Source: Flammeovirgaceae bacterium UBA2338 (lineage in GTDB: Bacteria; Bacteroidota; Bacteroidia; Cytophagales; Cyclobacteriaceae). Taken from it: 64,000 bases of DNA. The notes under the pieces were generated by a model, which saw only the letters and a program-made list of their open reading frames with translations, had not been told where the DNA came from and did not search any database. Both the position numbers and the translations under genes were made by a program. The DNA is taken from NCBI GenBank assembly GCA_002344795.1, contig DDUM01000020.1:18788-82787 (forward strand). The letters run 5' to 3'. Of this stretch, positions 35,091 to 45,062 are shown piece by piece; within the stretch, counting starts at the first letter, position 1, and each line of letters starts with the position of its first letter.

Positions 35091-37958
35091 ATGAACACAC
35101 TTCCTCATTATTTAGAAAAATTTGAGTCCAGACACAACGCACCAGATCAGAAGCAAATCGATGAGATGCTGAAAGTAGTCAAAGCCAAGTCGGTGGACGA
35201 ACTCATCGACCAAACCATTCCTGCCAACATTCGATTGAAAAAAAACCTCAATCTTCCATCCGCACAGTCTGAATTCGAGTTTTTGAATGAATTCAAGTCC
35301 ATCTTTTCAAAGAATAAGATTTATAAATCATACCAGGGAACGGGTTATTATAACACCATAACCCCTAGTGTCATCCTCCGGAACGTTTTGGAGAATCCGG
35401 GATGGTATACTGCCTACACACCTTATCAAGCTGAAATTGCACAAGGACGATTAGAGGCACTGATCAATTTTCAGACCATGGTCATCGACCTTACAGGAAT
35501 GGAAATTGCCAACGCTTCATTATTAGATGAAGGAACCGCAGCTGCAGAAGCCATGCACTTATTTTATGCCTCCAGAAAAGGAGCAAAAACAGAGGCAACC
35601 CGGTTTTTTGTAGACGCCAATACATTCCCACAGACAATAGATGTCCTTAAAACCAGATCTGCTCCATTGGGCATAGAATTGGAAATTGGTGACCTCAGTA
35701 AGCTTGACATTACGGACACCAATTTATTTGCCGTATACATTCAGTATCCCAATAACAACGGAGCCATTGCAGACCACAGTGCATTTATCGCAGCTGCTAA
35801 GGAAAATGAAATAGCGGTAGTGATGGGTACAGATTTAATGAGTTTAGCACTACTAAAATCACCCGGTGAGATGGGTGCTGATATTGTGGTGGGTTCCAGC
35901 CAACGGTTTGGAGTGCCGATGGGCTTTGGCGGACCCCATGCAGGATTTTTTGCAACGAAGGACGAGTACAAGCGAATGATACCAGGCAGAATCATCGGTG
36001 CCTCTATTGATGCCGAAGGCAAACCGGGATATCGCATGGCCTTACAAACCCGCGAACAACATATTCGTAGAGAAAAGGCAACTTCCAATATATGTACTGC
36101 GCAAGTATTGTTGTCCGTAATGGCAGGGATGTATGCTGTATATCACGGACCTGATGGCTTAAAGAAAATTGCATTGCGTATTCATGGTTTAGCCAAGTCG
36201 TTAGAGGTTGGGCTTAAATCCGTTGGGCTTAAGCAAGTGAACGAACACTACTTTGATACACTTAAAATTGAAGTAGCAGACAAAAAAGCAATTGAAACAG
36301 AAGCCATTAAGCAAGAAGTTAATTTCAGATACTTTGAGGGTAACCATGTAGGAATATCAATAGATGAAACAACTTCTGGTAAGGACATAGAGCAGATTGT
36401 TTCCATTTTTGCCAATGCATTAAACAAAAAAGCCTCGGTAAAAATTGAAGAGCAGCCTGTTAGCTGGCCTTCCACTCTGGTAAGAACATCAGAATATATG
36501 ACGCATCCTATTTTCAACTCCAATAGGTCGGAGCATCAAATGTTGCGTTACATCAAAAAACTGGAGAACAAGGATCTTTCTATGGTTCATTCTATGATTT
36601 CTTTGGGCTCGTGCACCATGAAACTGAATGCGACAACAGAAATGATTCCTGTTACCTGGCCAGAGTTGGGTAACATGCACCCCTTTGCCCCTGCAAATCA
36701 AACGCAAGGATATCAAACTATGATTAAAAACCTTGAAGACTGGTTGATGGAGATCACTGGTTTTACCGGTGTATCGCTTCAGCCTAACAGTGGTGCGCAA
36801 GGTGAGTATGCAGGACTGATGGTAATTCGCGCTTATCATTTAAACAACAATGAGGGTCACAGAAATATAGCACTCATTCCAGCGTCAGCACATGGTACTA
36901 ATCCTGCCAGTGCAGTGATGGCGGGTATGAAGGTAGTGGTGGTGAAGTCTGATGCTGAAGGAAAAATAGATGTGGCCGACCTTAAAGCAAAAGCGGAGCA
37001 ACATAAAGACAATCTTGCTTGCATAATGGTGACTTATCCATCTACGCATGGTGTGTTTGAAGAATCCATTGTTGAAATCTGTGAAACCATTCACAAAAAT
37101 GGCGGCATGGTATATATGGATGGGGCGAATATGAATGCCAAGGTAGGACTCACTTCACCTGCTAATATTGGTGCTGACGTTTGTCATCTCAATCTTCACA
37201 AAACATTTTGTATCCCTCATGGTGGTGGTGGACCTGGTGTGGGCCCGATTTGTTGTAATGACAAGCTGAAACCATTCCTGCCGGGTCATGCTGTAGTAAA
37301 GACAGGTGGAGATAAAGCCATTTCAGCCATCTCAGCAGCCCCCTGGGGAAGCTCCAGTATTTTGGCCATTTCTTATGGCTATATCGCCATGATGGGTGCT
37401 GAAGGTTTGACCAACGCTACCAAGATGGCCATATTAAATGCCAACTACATCAAAGAACGGCTAAGCGAACACTATAAGATTTTGTACACGGGCGCAAACG
37501 GACGTTGTGCACACGAAATGATTGTAGACTGTCGTGATTTTAAGAAAGCAGGAATTGAAGTAGAGGACATTGCGAAACGACTGATGGATTATGGTTTCCA
37601 TGCGCCTACCGTTTCTTTCCCTGTAGCAGGTACGCTGATGATAGAGCCAACAGAAAGCGAACCCAAAGAAGAATTGGATCGCTTTATAGATGCGTTAATT
37701 GAAATCAGACAAGAAGTACGTGAGGTAGAAGAAGGAAAAGCAGATAAAGAAAATAACGTACTCACACGCGCCCCACACACTGCTGGGGTAATCACAGCCG
37801 ACAATTGGGACAGACCTTACAGTCGCCAGAAAGCAGCTTATCCATTACCATTTGTAAGGGATGCCAAATTCTGGCCTGCCGTTAGCCGTGTAGATAACGC
37901 CTACGGAGATCGCAATTTGGTGTGTAGCTGCTTACCTATTGAAGAGTATGCGAGTTAA
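35091..37958 (+). CDS. gcvP: Glycine dehydrogenase (decarboxylating), P-protein of the glycine cleavage system
   Basis: The PLP-dependent P-protein decarboxylates glycine and passes the aminomethyl group to the H-protein lipoate. The 955-residue single-chain form has YQGTGYYNTITPSVILRN near 82-99, PYQAEIAQGRLEALINFQTM near 112-131, GSCTMKLNATTEMIPVTWPE near 507-526, and the PLP-lysine motif HLNLHKTFCIPHGGGGPG near 700. Length is normal for the fused type. The T and H proteins are not in the window. A strong terminator follows. Confidence 0.96.
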   Translation: MNTLPHYLEKFESRHNAPDQKQIDEMLKVVKAKSVDELIDQTIPANIRLKKNLNLPSAQSEFEFLNEFKSIFSKNKIYKSYQGTGYYNTITPSVILRNVLENPGWYTAYTPYQAEIAQGRLEALINFQTMVIDLTGMEIANASLLDEGTAAAEAMHLFYASRKGAKTEATRFFVDANTFPQTIDVLKTRSAPLGIELEIGDLSKLDITDTNLFAVYIQYPNNNGAIADHSAFIAAAKENEIAVVMGTDLMSLALLKSPGEMGADIVVGSSQRFGVPMGFGGPHAGFFATKDEYKRMIPGRIIGASIDAEGKPGYRMALQTREQHIRREKATSNICTAQVLLSVMAGMYAVYHGPDGLKKIALRIHGLAKSLEVGLKSVGLKQVNEHYFDTLKIEVADKKAIETEAIKQEVNFRYFEGNHVGISIDETTSGKDIEQIVSIFANALNKKASVKIEEQPVSWPSTLVRTSEYMTHPIFNSNRSEHQMLRYIKKLENKDLSMVHSMISLGSCTMKLNATTEMIPVTWPELGNMHPFAPANQTQGYQTMIKNLEDWLMEITGFTGVSLQPNSGAQGEYAGLMVIRAYHLNNNEGHRNIALIPASAHGTNPASAVMAGMKVVVVKSDAEGKIDVADLKAKAEQHKDNLACIMVTYPSTHGVFEESIVEICETIHKNGGMVYMDGANMNAKVGLTSPANIGADVCHLNLHKTFCIPHGGGGPGVGPICCNDKLKPFLPGHAVVKTGGDKAISAISAAPWGSSSILAISYGYIAMMGAEGLTNATKMAILNANYIKERLSEHYKILYTGANGRCAHEMIVDCRDFKKAGIEVEDIAKRLMDYGFHAPTVSFPVAGTLMIEPTESEPKEELDRFIDALIEIRQEVREVEEGKADKENNVLTRAPHTAGVITADNWDRPYSRQKAAYPLPFVRDAKFWPAVSRVDNAYGDRNLVCSCLPIEEYAS

Positions 37959-37981
37959 TCCAAACAAATAATTAAAAGCAA

Positions 37982-38009
37982 AAGCCCTGAAGTGATTCAG
38001 GGCTTTTTT
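37982..38009. terminator. Terminator between gcvP and the convergent M28 peptidase
   Basis: AAGCCCTGAA (37982-37991) pairs with TTCAGGGCTT (37996-38005) across a 4-base GTGA loop, followed by a run of T on the plus strand. It clearly ends gcvP and may also slow transcription from the opposing gene. Confidence 0.85.
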
Positions 38010-38029
38010 GTTTTAGTCAACTCATTAAT

Positions 38030-39406
38030 TTACCTCAATCCATCCTGATCAATTAAATAAGTAAGCGCTGCCATGGAAGCTGCACCTAATTCCAACTCAC
38101 GCTTATCCACCTTATCAAAAGTGTCTTCTTCCGTATGATGATAATTGAAATACCGTTGTGAATCCGGTAAGAAGCCAAACAAAGCCACCCCCTGCGGGCC
38201 TAAAGGACCAATATCAGCACCTCCACCTTCCTTGCTAAAATCTGTAAGCCCGTAGGGAGTAAGCATGGGTGCCCAACTCCTTACTTTCATTTTTACTTTA
38301 TCTGTTGCCGACATCGTAAACCCCCTTGGCGTAAACCCTCCGCGGTCAGATTCAATGGCACCGATGTGTTTTTCCTTATTGGCTTTCGCCAATTCTGCAT
38401 ACTTTGTTCCCCCACGCAACCCATTCTCCTCATTCATAAACATCACAGCACGAATGGAGCGCTTGGGCTTGTACCCTATCTCTTTAAAAATCCTTAATAC
38501 TTCTATGCTCTGCACACATCCTGCTCCGTCATCATGTGCCCCTTGTGCCAAATCCCAGGAATCCAAATGACCACCCACTACAATTATTTCATCGGGATGC
38601 TCAGTTCCTTTTAACTCACCCACTACATTAAAAGAAGGAACATCTTCCAATATCTGGCTGTGTGTTTCAATATAAAGTCGTAACTCCTTATCCTCCTTCA
38701 GGAGTGAACTCAGCAAATCGCCATGGGCTGTACTAATCGCTACACCAGGAATTCTAGGCACTCCATCCGCATAGCGCATACCTCCGGTGTGTGGATACTC
38801 TTCAATATTCGATCCCATAGAACGGACTATTGCTGCTACCGCTCCATATTTGGCAGCCTCAGCGGCTCCTGATCCTCTTTGGTTGGAAGCACCACCATAT
38901 GCCTCAAATGTATCTATGAGAGTAGGGTCCATAGGGCGGCTGAAGTACACAATCTTGCCCTGCACATTCTTTGTTCCAAGCTGCTTTAATTCTTCAAAGT
39001 TTTTCACCTCCACAATTTGTGCACTGATTCCACCATCACCTGTACCCACGCTACCACCTAATGCACAAATGTTCACATCTATGTTTCCCTGTTTTTTAGA
39101 ATTTACAATTCTCCCCACTTCTTTTTTACCGCGCACCCAATGCGGTACCATAACGGGTTGTAACCATACGGAATCAAAACCATAGGCGGTCATCACCTCA
39201 CGGCTCCACTCTACGGCAGCTGCGGCACCCGGAGAGCCAGAAAGCCTGGGCCCAATTTGTGTAGCCAGATATTCCAGCATCTCATAAGATTGCCCGTGGC
39301 TAAGGGCAGTATCAAATATTTTCTTTATCTGTACTTCGTCTTTATTCTGGCCAACAGCCAGCAAAGAAATCAGAGATACCAGAGAAGTGAAGAATATTTT
39401 TTTCAT
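38030..39406 (-). CDS. Secreted M28 family metallopeptidase
   Basis: A zinc aminopeptidase-like enzyme with a signal peptide. I use the ATG at 39406 because it begins MKKIFFTSLVSLISLLAVGQ, a good signal sequence; upstream codons to 39463 do not add one. The product is about 458 residues. Zinc ligand motifs are VVGGHLDSWDLAQGAHDDGAG, FMNEENGLRGG, IESDRGGFTPRG and YFNYHHTEEDTFD. A PA-like insert (SGAAEAAKYGAVAAIVRSMG) precedes the catalytic part, as in carboxypeptidase Q-type proteins. It probably digests peptides in the periplasm or outside the cell. Confidence 0.92.
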   Translation of the reverse strand: MKKIFFTSLVSLISLLAVGQNKDEVQIKKIFDTALSHGQSYEMLEYLATQIGPRLSGSPGAAAAVEWSREVMTAYGFDSVWLQPVMVPHWVRGKKEVGRIVNSKKQGNIDVNICALGGSVGTGDGGISAQIVEVKNFEELKQLGTKNVQGKIVYFSRPMDPTLIDTFEAYGGASNQRGSGAAEAAKYGAVAAIVRSMGSNIEEYPHTGGMRYADGVPRIPGVAISTAHGDLLSSLLKEDKELRLYIETHSQILEDVPSFNVVGELKGTEHPDEIIVVGGHLDSWDLAQGAHDDGAGCVQSIEVLRIFKEIGYKPKRSIRAVMFMNEENGLRGGTKYAELAKANKEKHIGAIESDRGGFTPRGFTMSATDKVKMKVRSWAPMLTPYGLTDFSKEGGGADIGPLGPQGVALFGFLPDSQRYFNYHHTEEDTFDKVDKRELELGAASMAALTYLIDQDGLR

Positions 39407-39556
39407 AACCATGTCATTTGTTAAAATAGGTGTTTCAAGATAGTTGATTTTACCTTTAAGCATACAACGAAAGCACCGATATGCCTCTGAGTTTCATCGT
39501 ATCCACTTGAATACCAGTATTAAAAACATCAACTTTGATTATTAATTAATACAATC

Positions 39557-40462
39557 ATGGGCTTTTTATTTGATTCATTTGAGGGGTGGAAAAAATACTG
39601 TGACACTAATAATGTGTCGTTGGTGCAGGCAGTAATAGATTATGAAATTAAACAAAAAGGAAGAACAGAAGAAAAAATATGGGATGGCCTGGGACAAGCA
39701 TGGGACGTGATGAAAGATGCCGTGCGCACCGGGCTGGAAGAGGACATGATTTCCCGATCGGGCATGATCAACAATGGCGCAAAAAAAGTATACAATCACA
39801 AAGTGACTGTACTCTCCAAAGAATTTCAAAATTTGATTTCTCGGGCTTTGGCAGCCAAAGAAGTGAACTCCTGTATGGGCAGAATTGTAGCAGCCCCAAC
39901 AGCAGGAGCAAGCGGCATCATGCCAGGTGTTTTATACACGGTACAAGAGATTCATGATATCCCAGATAAAAAGATTTTGGAAGCCATGTTACTGGCCGCG
40001 GGTATTGCATTGATAATGGAACAAAAAGCTTCCATTTCTGGTGCGGTCGGTGGTTGCCAGGCTGAAACTGGAACGGCTGCTGCCATGGGGGCAGGTGCCA
40101 TCGTCTATTGTCTGGATGGCAATACAAACCAGATTTTTAATGCAGTGGCCATTACCATTCAGTGTATGCTTGGCTTGGTTTGTGACCCAGTTGCAGGGCT
40201 CGTTGAAATTCCTTGTGTAGTGCGCAATGCAAGTGCTGCAGCTATCGCGAACAGTTCTGCGCAAATCGGATTGGCTAATGTAAGCAGTGTTATTCCTGTG
40301 GACGAAGTAGTTGAAGCGATGGGTGAAATCGGATCCAGCATGGAAACGCGTTATAAGGAAACCGCCTTAGGTGGACTGGCAGCAACCAAAACAGGACAGG
40401 CCATTTCCAAAAGAGTTTTGATTAGTGATATCGAAATTTTGCCAGACGAAACTGAATCCTAA
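39557..40462 (+). CDS. sdaAA: L-serine dehydratase, iron-sulfur-dependent, alpha subunit
   Basis: SdaAA deaminates serine to pyruvate and ammonia using a 4Fe-4S cluster. The 301-residue protein matches the alpha chain only: EEDMISRSGMINNGAKKVYN near 60-79, SCMGRIVAAPTAGASGIMPG near 104-123, GGCQAETGTAAAMGAGAIVY near 165-184 and CMLGLVCDPVAGLVEIPC near 200-220, which provide the cluster Cys. The beta chain is not adjacent and must be elsewhere if it is needed. The last 4 bases overlap the opposing small-export protein gene. Confidence 0.92.
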   Translation: MGFLFDSFEGWKKYCDTNNVSLVQAVIDYEIKQKGRTEEKIWDGLGQAWDVMKDAVRTGLEEDMISRSGMINNGAKKVYNHKVTVLSKEFQNLISRALAAKEVNSCMGRIVAAPTAGASGIMPGVLYTVQEIHDIPDKKILEAMLLAAGIALIMEQKASISGAVGGCQAETGTAAAMGAGAIVYCLDGNTNQIFNAVAITIQCMLGLVCDPVAGLVEIPCVVRNASAAAIANSSAQIGLANVSSVIPVDEVVEAMGEIGSSMETRYKETALGGLAATKTGQAISKRVLISDIEILPDETES

Positions 40463-40917
40463 GGTTTCACGAAATCCGGGAGTACAGCCTTACCAAATTC
40501 ATAAATGGCAAAAGTGAAAATGATGGCCCATGCGGAAGCGCTGATGAACATATAAAAAATAATTTTACTGCGTGGCGCCCCAAAGCCCACAGCCAATATT
40601 GTTCCTCCAATAGGTGTAAGCAGAATAGGCATGAGGGCTGCCACACCCACTATTCCATATTTTTTCCAAATGGTCACAAATTTGCGACTGTTCGTTGTAA
40701 ATTTTTTTTTCTTACCTCCAAATCGGTTTAGCACTCTGGATCTTAACCATTCTCCAAAAAAAGTAAAGGCAAAAACAGTGGCCATAGAACCAATAACAGT
40801 AGCTAAAACAGTTGTAACAGGATTAAGGCCTGCTGCAAAACCACCAATAGGCCCTAAAACAAATTTCACCATACTCGAAAGTAAAACCGGTATCGCCTTT
40901 AACAATTCCTCCAACAT
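40459..40917 (-). CDS. Small multidrug export family membrane protein (PF06695-type)
   Basis: The 152-residue protein has four hydrophobic segments (about 8-30, 35-58, 90-112, 118-142). The segments KFVLGPIGGFAAGLNPVTTV and GIVGVAALMPILLTPIGGTI match the putative small multi-drug export family, which is poorly characterised. A basic loop KKKKFTTNSRKF separates the two halves. Its 3' end overlaps sdaAA by 4 bases. The transport role is by family name only. Confidence 0.7.
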   Translation of the reverse strand: MLEELLKAIPVLLSSMVKFVLGPIGGFAAGLNPVTTVLATVIGSMATVFAFTFFGEWLRSRVLNRFGGKKKKFTTNSRKFVTIWKKYGIVGVAALMPILLTPIGGTILAVGFGAPRSKIIFYMFISASAWAIIFTFAIYEFGKAVLPDFVKP

Positions 40918-41176
40918 AGATCACTACAATTATTCGCCAAACTTCAAATCTACGGCATCTGTCATCAGGATCGGCAAAAAGTTTTTATTCAATTTCTGAT
41001 TTGATCCACGCCAGCCAGTGGACCAAGATGTTTTTTTAAAAATTTGATTTACTTCTAAAACGAAAAGCAGCACATAAAAATCTTTTTTCTAATGAAAATT
41101 TAGAATAAAGTTGTTAAATGAATCGGTGAAGGCCGGTTTACTATTCATTACTTTCAATTTTATACCCCTTGCTTTT

Positions 41177-42088
41177 ATGAATATGCTGAAAGAATTATGT
41201 CAGATCCATGCACCCTCTGGGTTTGAAGCGCCCATGAAAACGCATTTGTTGCAATACATCAAACAGAATGCTAAAAAGTGGAAAACCAAGCCTGAAATAA
41301 TTGAAGGAGAAGAATTTCAAGATTGCTTTATGCTCAAGTTTGGGAAACCCAGAACAGCCATTTTTGCCCATATGGATTCCATTGGATTCAGCGTGAGGTA
41401 CTTCAATCAATTGTTACCCATCGGAAGCCCCGATGCAGAATCTGGCACTCAACTCGTAGGCAGAGACAGCAAAGGTGAGATAGAATGTGAATTGGAGTAC
41501 GACAAAGACCAACGTGTTTTTTACAAGTTTGGAAGAGCTATTGACAGAGGAACAAGCCTTACTTATAAGCCCAATTTTAGAAACACTAAGGTCTTTGTTC
41601 AATCACCTTATTTGGATAATCGACTTGGTATTTACAGTGCACTTAAGGTAGCTGAGAAATTAAAAGATGGTGTAATTGTTTTCAGTTGTTGGGAAGAGCA
41701 CGGTGGAGGTGCTGTAGGATATTTAGCCAATCACCTGTTCAATGCTTGGGGAGTGAGACAAGCGTTAATATCCGATATCACATGGGCAACTGATGGAGTA
41801 GAGCTTGGAAAAGGTGTGGCCATTTCAATGCGGGATAAAAATATTCCGCGCAGATCCTATGTCGATCATATTATTGCGTTGGCTAAAAAAAGTAAAGTTG
41901 AATACCAACTGGAGGTGGAAGGTTCAGGATCAAGCGATGGCGGAGAACTGCAACGCTCCCCTGTTCCATTTGATTGGTGCTTTGTTGGTGCCCCTTCTCA
42001 AGATCCTCACTCACCTCACGAAAAGGTGCATAAAAGTGATATTTCAGCCATGATAAAGCTATATCAATACCTTATGAAAGAACTGTAA
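41177..42088 (+). CDS. M42 family metallopeptidase (glutamyl aminopeptidase-like)
   Basis: I use the ATG at 41177 (MNMLKELCQIHAPSGFE); the longer frame starts with TTG at 41111 and adds a non-family hydrophobic stretch. The product is about 303 residues. M42 metal and catalytic motifs are FAHMDSIGFSVRYF, SPYLDNRLGIYSALKV, CWEEHGGGAVGY (the Glu-Glu pair), SDITWATDGVELG and HSPHEKVHKSD. Such enzymes trim peptides in the cytoplasm; many form large tetrahedral complexes. It is shorter than many M42 proteins but all ligands are visible. Confidence 0.85.
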   Translation: MNMLKELCQIHAPSGFEAPMKTHLLQYIKQNAKKWKTKPEIIEGEEFQDCFMLKFGKPRTAIFAHMDSIGFSVRYFNQLLPIGSPDAESGTQLVGRDSKGEIECELEYDKDQRVFYKFGRAIDRGTSLTYKPNFRNTKVFVQSPYLDNRLGIYSALKVAEKLKDGVIVFSCWEEHGGGAVGYLANHLFNAWGVRQALISDITWATDGVELGKGVAISMRDKNIPRRSYVDHIIALAKKSKVEYQLEVEGSGSSDGGELQRSPVPFDWCFVGAPSQDPHSPHEKVHKSDISAMIKLYQYLMKEL

Positions 42089-42179
42089 TTTTTACAGTGT
42101 GTAACTTCCTGTTTTTCTTTTTGGGCAGGTCTTGAGGAAAAAACATAATTTTGCAATTACAATCATCTGTGAGGGTTGG

Positions 42180-42719
42180 ATGAAAATTAAAGACATTGAG
42201 TTTCGTAAGTTCCTTTCAAGCGAAAAGATAGCCGAAAAGGTAGCGCAGCTTGCCAGGCAAATTGATGAAGACTACAAGGGCAAGAGCCCTCTCTTTCTTC
42301 CTATATTAAATGGCTCATTTATGTTTGCGGCTGATCTCACGCGCAATATTAAAACACCCTGCAGGGTATCGTTTGTAAAACACAGTTCTATGCAAGGCGC
42401 AGCAAGCTCTGGTCAGTTAAAAACACTCATCGGCTTGCAGGAAAGCTTATTCAATCAGGATTTGATTTTGGTGGAAGATGTAATGGACACAGGGATGACT
42501 CTGACCAAAGTGGTGGATGAGCTACAAAGTCTTGGCACCAAATCGGTAGAAATTGTTACGTTATTTCGAAAGACCAAAGCACGAGAACATGCCGTACAAC
42601 CCAGGTACATCGGGTTTGAAATTGAAGAGGAGTTTATCTTGGGCTATGGACTCGACTATGATGGATGGGGCAGAAATCTACAGGACATTTACAAGCGCAT
42701 AGGCCAGCACCCCAGTTGA
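42180..42719 (+). CDS. hpt: Hypoxanthine phosphoribosyltransferase
   Basis: It converts hypoxanthine (and guanine) with PRPP to IMP or GMP in purine salvage. I use the ATG at 42180, preceded by GAGGG, giving MKIKDIEFRKFLSSEKIAEK and 179 residues; the earlier TTG at 42132 adds unrelated residues. Key segments are FLPILNGSFMFAADLTRNI, the PRPP loop ILVEDVMDTGMTLTKVVDEL and GYGLDYDGWGRN. adk follows 85 bases downstream, then obgE, a common order in Bacteroidota. Confidence 0.92.
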   Translation: MKIKDIEFRKFLSSEKIAEKVAQLARQIDEDYKGKSPLFLPILNGSFMFAADLTRNIKTPCRVSFVKHSSMQGAASSGQLKTLIGLQESLFNQDLILVEDVMDTGMTLTKVVDELQSLGTKSVEIVTLFRKTKAREHAVQPRYIGFEIEEEFILGYGLDYDGWGRNLQDIYKRIGQHPS

Positions 42720-42804
42720 TAGATTAGTAATTAGAATACTGAATCTTTATATTCGTCCCCCTTATAATTACTTATAATAACATTCAAACATTTAAAATTT
42801 TTAG

Positions 42805-43374
42805 ATGATCAATATTGTACTTTTTGGCCCTCCAGGAGCAGGCAAAGGAACACAAAGCGAAAAGCTGATTAAAAAATATGGTTTCATTCACATTTCTACA
42901 GGAGATATGTTTAGGTGGCACACAAAAAATGATACTCCGCTTGGTAAAAAAGTGAAAGAGATAATGAATAGTGGAGCCTTGGTGCCTGATGAGATCACCA
43001 TATCCATGCTTAAAGAAAAGTTGGATGAAAATCCGGATGCCAATGGTTTTCTTTTTGATGGTTTTCCTCGTACTGTAGCTCAGGCAGAAGCCCTCGATAA
43101 GTTCATGGCCAACAACAACACGGCCATTCATTTTATTATTGCACTTGATGTTGATGAAAAAGAGTTGCGTGAGCGAATTGAAAAAAGAAGGTCAATCGAA
43201 AACAGAGCGGATGACGAGGAGGATAAGCTCAATAAACGGATCACCGAATATTTTAGCAAAACCATTCACGTACTCCCCTTTTATGAAAAGCAAGGGAGAT
43301 TGAATACCATCAGTGGCGTTGGAGACATTGATAGTATTTTCAATAAAATCACATCAGTGATCGACAAAAAATAA
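42805..43374 (+). CDS. adk: Adenylate kinase
   Basis: Adk interconverts ATP + AMP and 2 ADP. The 189-residue protein has the P-loop INIVLFGPPGAGKGTQSEKL (2-21), HISTGDMFRWHT (AMP site), FLFDGFPRTVAQAEAL and RRSIENRADDEEDKLNKRI. It is the short-lid form without the zinc-finger type lid. It is followed 23 bases later by obgE. Confidence 0.96.
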   Translation: MINIVLFGPPGAGKGTQSEKLIKKYGFIHISTGDMFRWHTKNDTPLGKKVKEIMNSGALVPDEITISMLKEKLDENPDANGFLFDGFPRTVAQAEALDKFMANNNTAIHFIIALDVDEKELRERIEKRRSIENRADDEEDKLNKRITEYFSKTIHVLPFYEKQGRLNTISGVGDIDSIFNKITSVIDKK

Positions 43375-43397
43375 ACTACTGCACTCAACACACCATC

Positions 43398-44387
43398 GTG
43401 GCCTCACCCAACTTTATTGACTATATCAAATTCAATTCCCGATCCGGAAAAGGAGGCGCTGGGTTTTTACATTTTCATCGCGACAAATTGACCAATAAAG
43501 GCGGACCAGATGGAGGCAATGGCGGAAGAGGAGGGCATATTATTCTGCGTGGTAATGCACAACTCTGGACGTTGCTGCACTTAAAGTTCAGAAAACATGT
43601 AATCGCTGCTGATGGCAACGGTGGGGAAGAACAAAACCGAACAGGCGCAGATGGCAAAGATGAAATCATTGAAGTTCCGCTGGGCACTGTAGCCAAAAGA
43701 GCGGAGACTGATGAGTTCCTATTTGAGATCAATGAAGACGGACAGGAAGTAATATTAACGCCCGGGGGAAGAGGCGGGAAAGGCAATGCTTATTTTGCAA
43801 CTTCCACCAACCAGGCACCTACCCATGCGCAGCCGGGTGAGCCTGGAATTGAAGAGTGGATTATTCTAGAGTTGAAAATACTGGCAGACGTTGGTCTAGT
43901 TGGTTTTCCCAATGCAGGAAAATCCACTTTGCTCTCCGTGGTTTCAGCTGCTAAACCTAAAATTGCTGATTACCCATTTACCACACTCACCCCCAATTTG
44001 GGAGTGGTTGCGTATCGCAATAATAAATCATTTGTCATGGCCGACATTCCCGGAATTATCGAGGGGGCATCGGAAGGTCGCGGATTGGGAATCCGGTTTT
44101 TAAAACACATTGAACGAAACTCGTTGTTGCTCTTTATGGTACCCGCAGACGCTAACGATATCAAAAAAGAATATGCCATCCTGTTGAATGAAGTAAAAAA
44201 ATACAACCCCGAACTACTCGACAAGAAGAGAATACTGGCTGTTTCAAAATCAGATTTGCTCGATGACGAACTCCGGGAAGCTATAGCAAAAGAAATCCCA
44301 ACCGAACTACCTACAGTTTTTATCAGTGCACTCACCAATCAGGGAATCACGGAGTTGAAAGACATGATCTGGAAGAACCTACAGTGA
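43398..44387 (+). CDS. obgE: GTPase Obg (CgtA), ribosome assembly
   Basis: An essential GTPase acting in 50S ribosome assembly and stress control. The start is GTG at 43398, giving MASPNFIDYIKFNSRSGKGG, the family N-terminus. The 329-residue protein has the Gly-rich Obg fold (1-160: GPDGGNGGRGGH, GGRGGKGNAYFATSTNQAPT) and the GTPase domain with VGFPNAGKSTLLS (168-180), DIPGIIEGASEGRGLG, AVSKSDLL (G4) and FISALTNQG (G5). It lacks the C-terminal OCT extension, as in many Bacteroidota. Following gene grpE is 84 bases away. Confidence 0.96.
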   Translation: MASPNFIDYIKFNSRSGKGGAGFLHFHRDKLTNKGGPDGGNGGRGGHIILRGNAQLWTLLHLKFRKHVIAADGNGGEEQNRTGADGKDEIIEVPLGTVAKRAETDEFLFEINEDGQEVILTPGGRGGKGNAYFATSTNQAPTHAQPGEPGIEEWIILELKILADVGLVGFPNAGKSTLLSVVSAAKPKIADYPFTTLTPNLGVVAYRNNKSFVMADIPGIIEGASEGRGLGIRFLKHIERNSLLLFMVPADANDIKKEYAILLNEVKKYNPELLDKKRILAVSKSDLLDDELREAIAKEIPTELPTVFISALTNQGITELKDMIWKNLQ

Positions 44388-44471
44388 AAGCTTTTCCCAT
44401 GTGTCAGAATGACACAATTATGATTATTGGCAAAGAAGTTGCCCTTTTGCCTGGTTTGAAGCAATCAGCAT

Positions 44472-45047
44472 ATGGAAAAACACACACAATCAGAAGAGCA
44501 AATTGAAAAAAAAGAAGAATTAATGCAGGAATCCACATCTTCAGAGAATAAAAATGTCAATTCTGGGCAATCAGAAGTAGAAAAGGAGGAGGAATTGAAT
44601 GATCCTTTCAAGAAACTTCAGGACGATTTGTCAGAAGCAAAGGACAAATATGTGCGTCTCTATGCCGAATTTGACAATCATAGAAGAAGAACTTCCAAAG
44701 AGAAACTCGACCTCATCCAAAATGCCAACGAGGAGCTTATTGTAGCATTGCTCCCTATTCTTGACGATTTCGACAGAGCGGAAAAGGCAAGTACTAAAAC
44801 AGAAAAAGTGGGAGCCGAGGGGTTTCTATTGATAAAGAATAAATTGGTGAAAGTATTGGATCAGTATGGAGTCAAGGAGATGGAGATGGGAGCTGGTTCC
44901 GATTTTGATTCTGATCTCCACGAAGCCATTACCCAAGCTCCAACGACAGAAGAAAGTATGAAAGGAAAAATTGTAGACGTTATCGAAAAAGGCTACTTAT
45001 TAAATGAAAAGGTAATTCGTTACGCCAAGGTAGTAATCGGCAACTAA
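44472..45047 (+). CDS. grpE: Nucleotide exchange factor GrpE
   Basis: GrpE releases ADP from DnaK. The 191-residue protein has a long acidic, charged N-terminus (1-50), a coiled-coil segment (LQDDLSEAKDKYVRLYAEFD near 54-73), NHRRRTSKEKLDLI, and the C-terminal beta domain with DFDSDLHEAITQ and GKIVDVIEKGYLLNEKVIRY. It precedes dnaJ by 15 bases, so they form an operon; dnaK is 10 kb away. Confidence 0.94.
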   Translation: MEKHTQSEEQIEKKEELMQESTSSENKNVNSGQSEVEKEEELNDPFKKLQDDLSEAKDKYVRLYAEFDNHRRRTSKEKLDLIQNANEELIVALLPILDDFDRAEKASTKTEKVGAEGFLLIKNKLVKVLDQYGVKEMEMGAGSDFDSDLHEAITQAPTTEESMKGKIVDVIEKGYLLNEKVIRYAKVVIGN

Positions 45048-45062
45048 CCCAAAACACCACCA

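Noticed and set aside
38787..39185. Long antisense open frames (for example 132 residues opposite the M28 peptidase, and 151 residues at 61646-62101 opposite NhaD)
   Set aside because: They mirror the codon pattern of strongly supported genes, show no motif or start signal, and their sequences are low in complexity.
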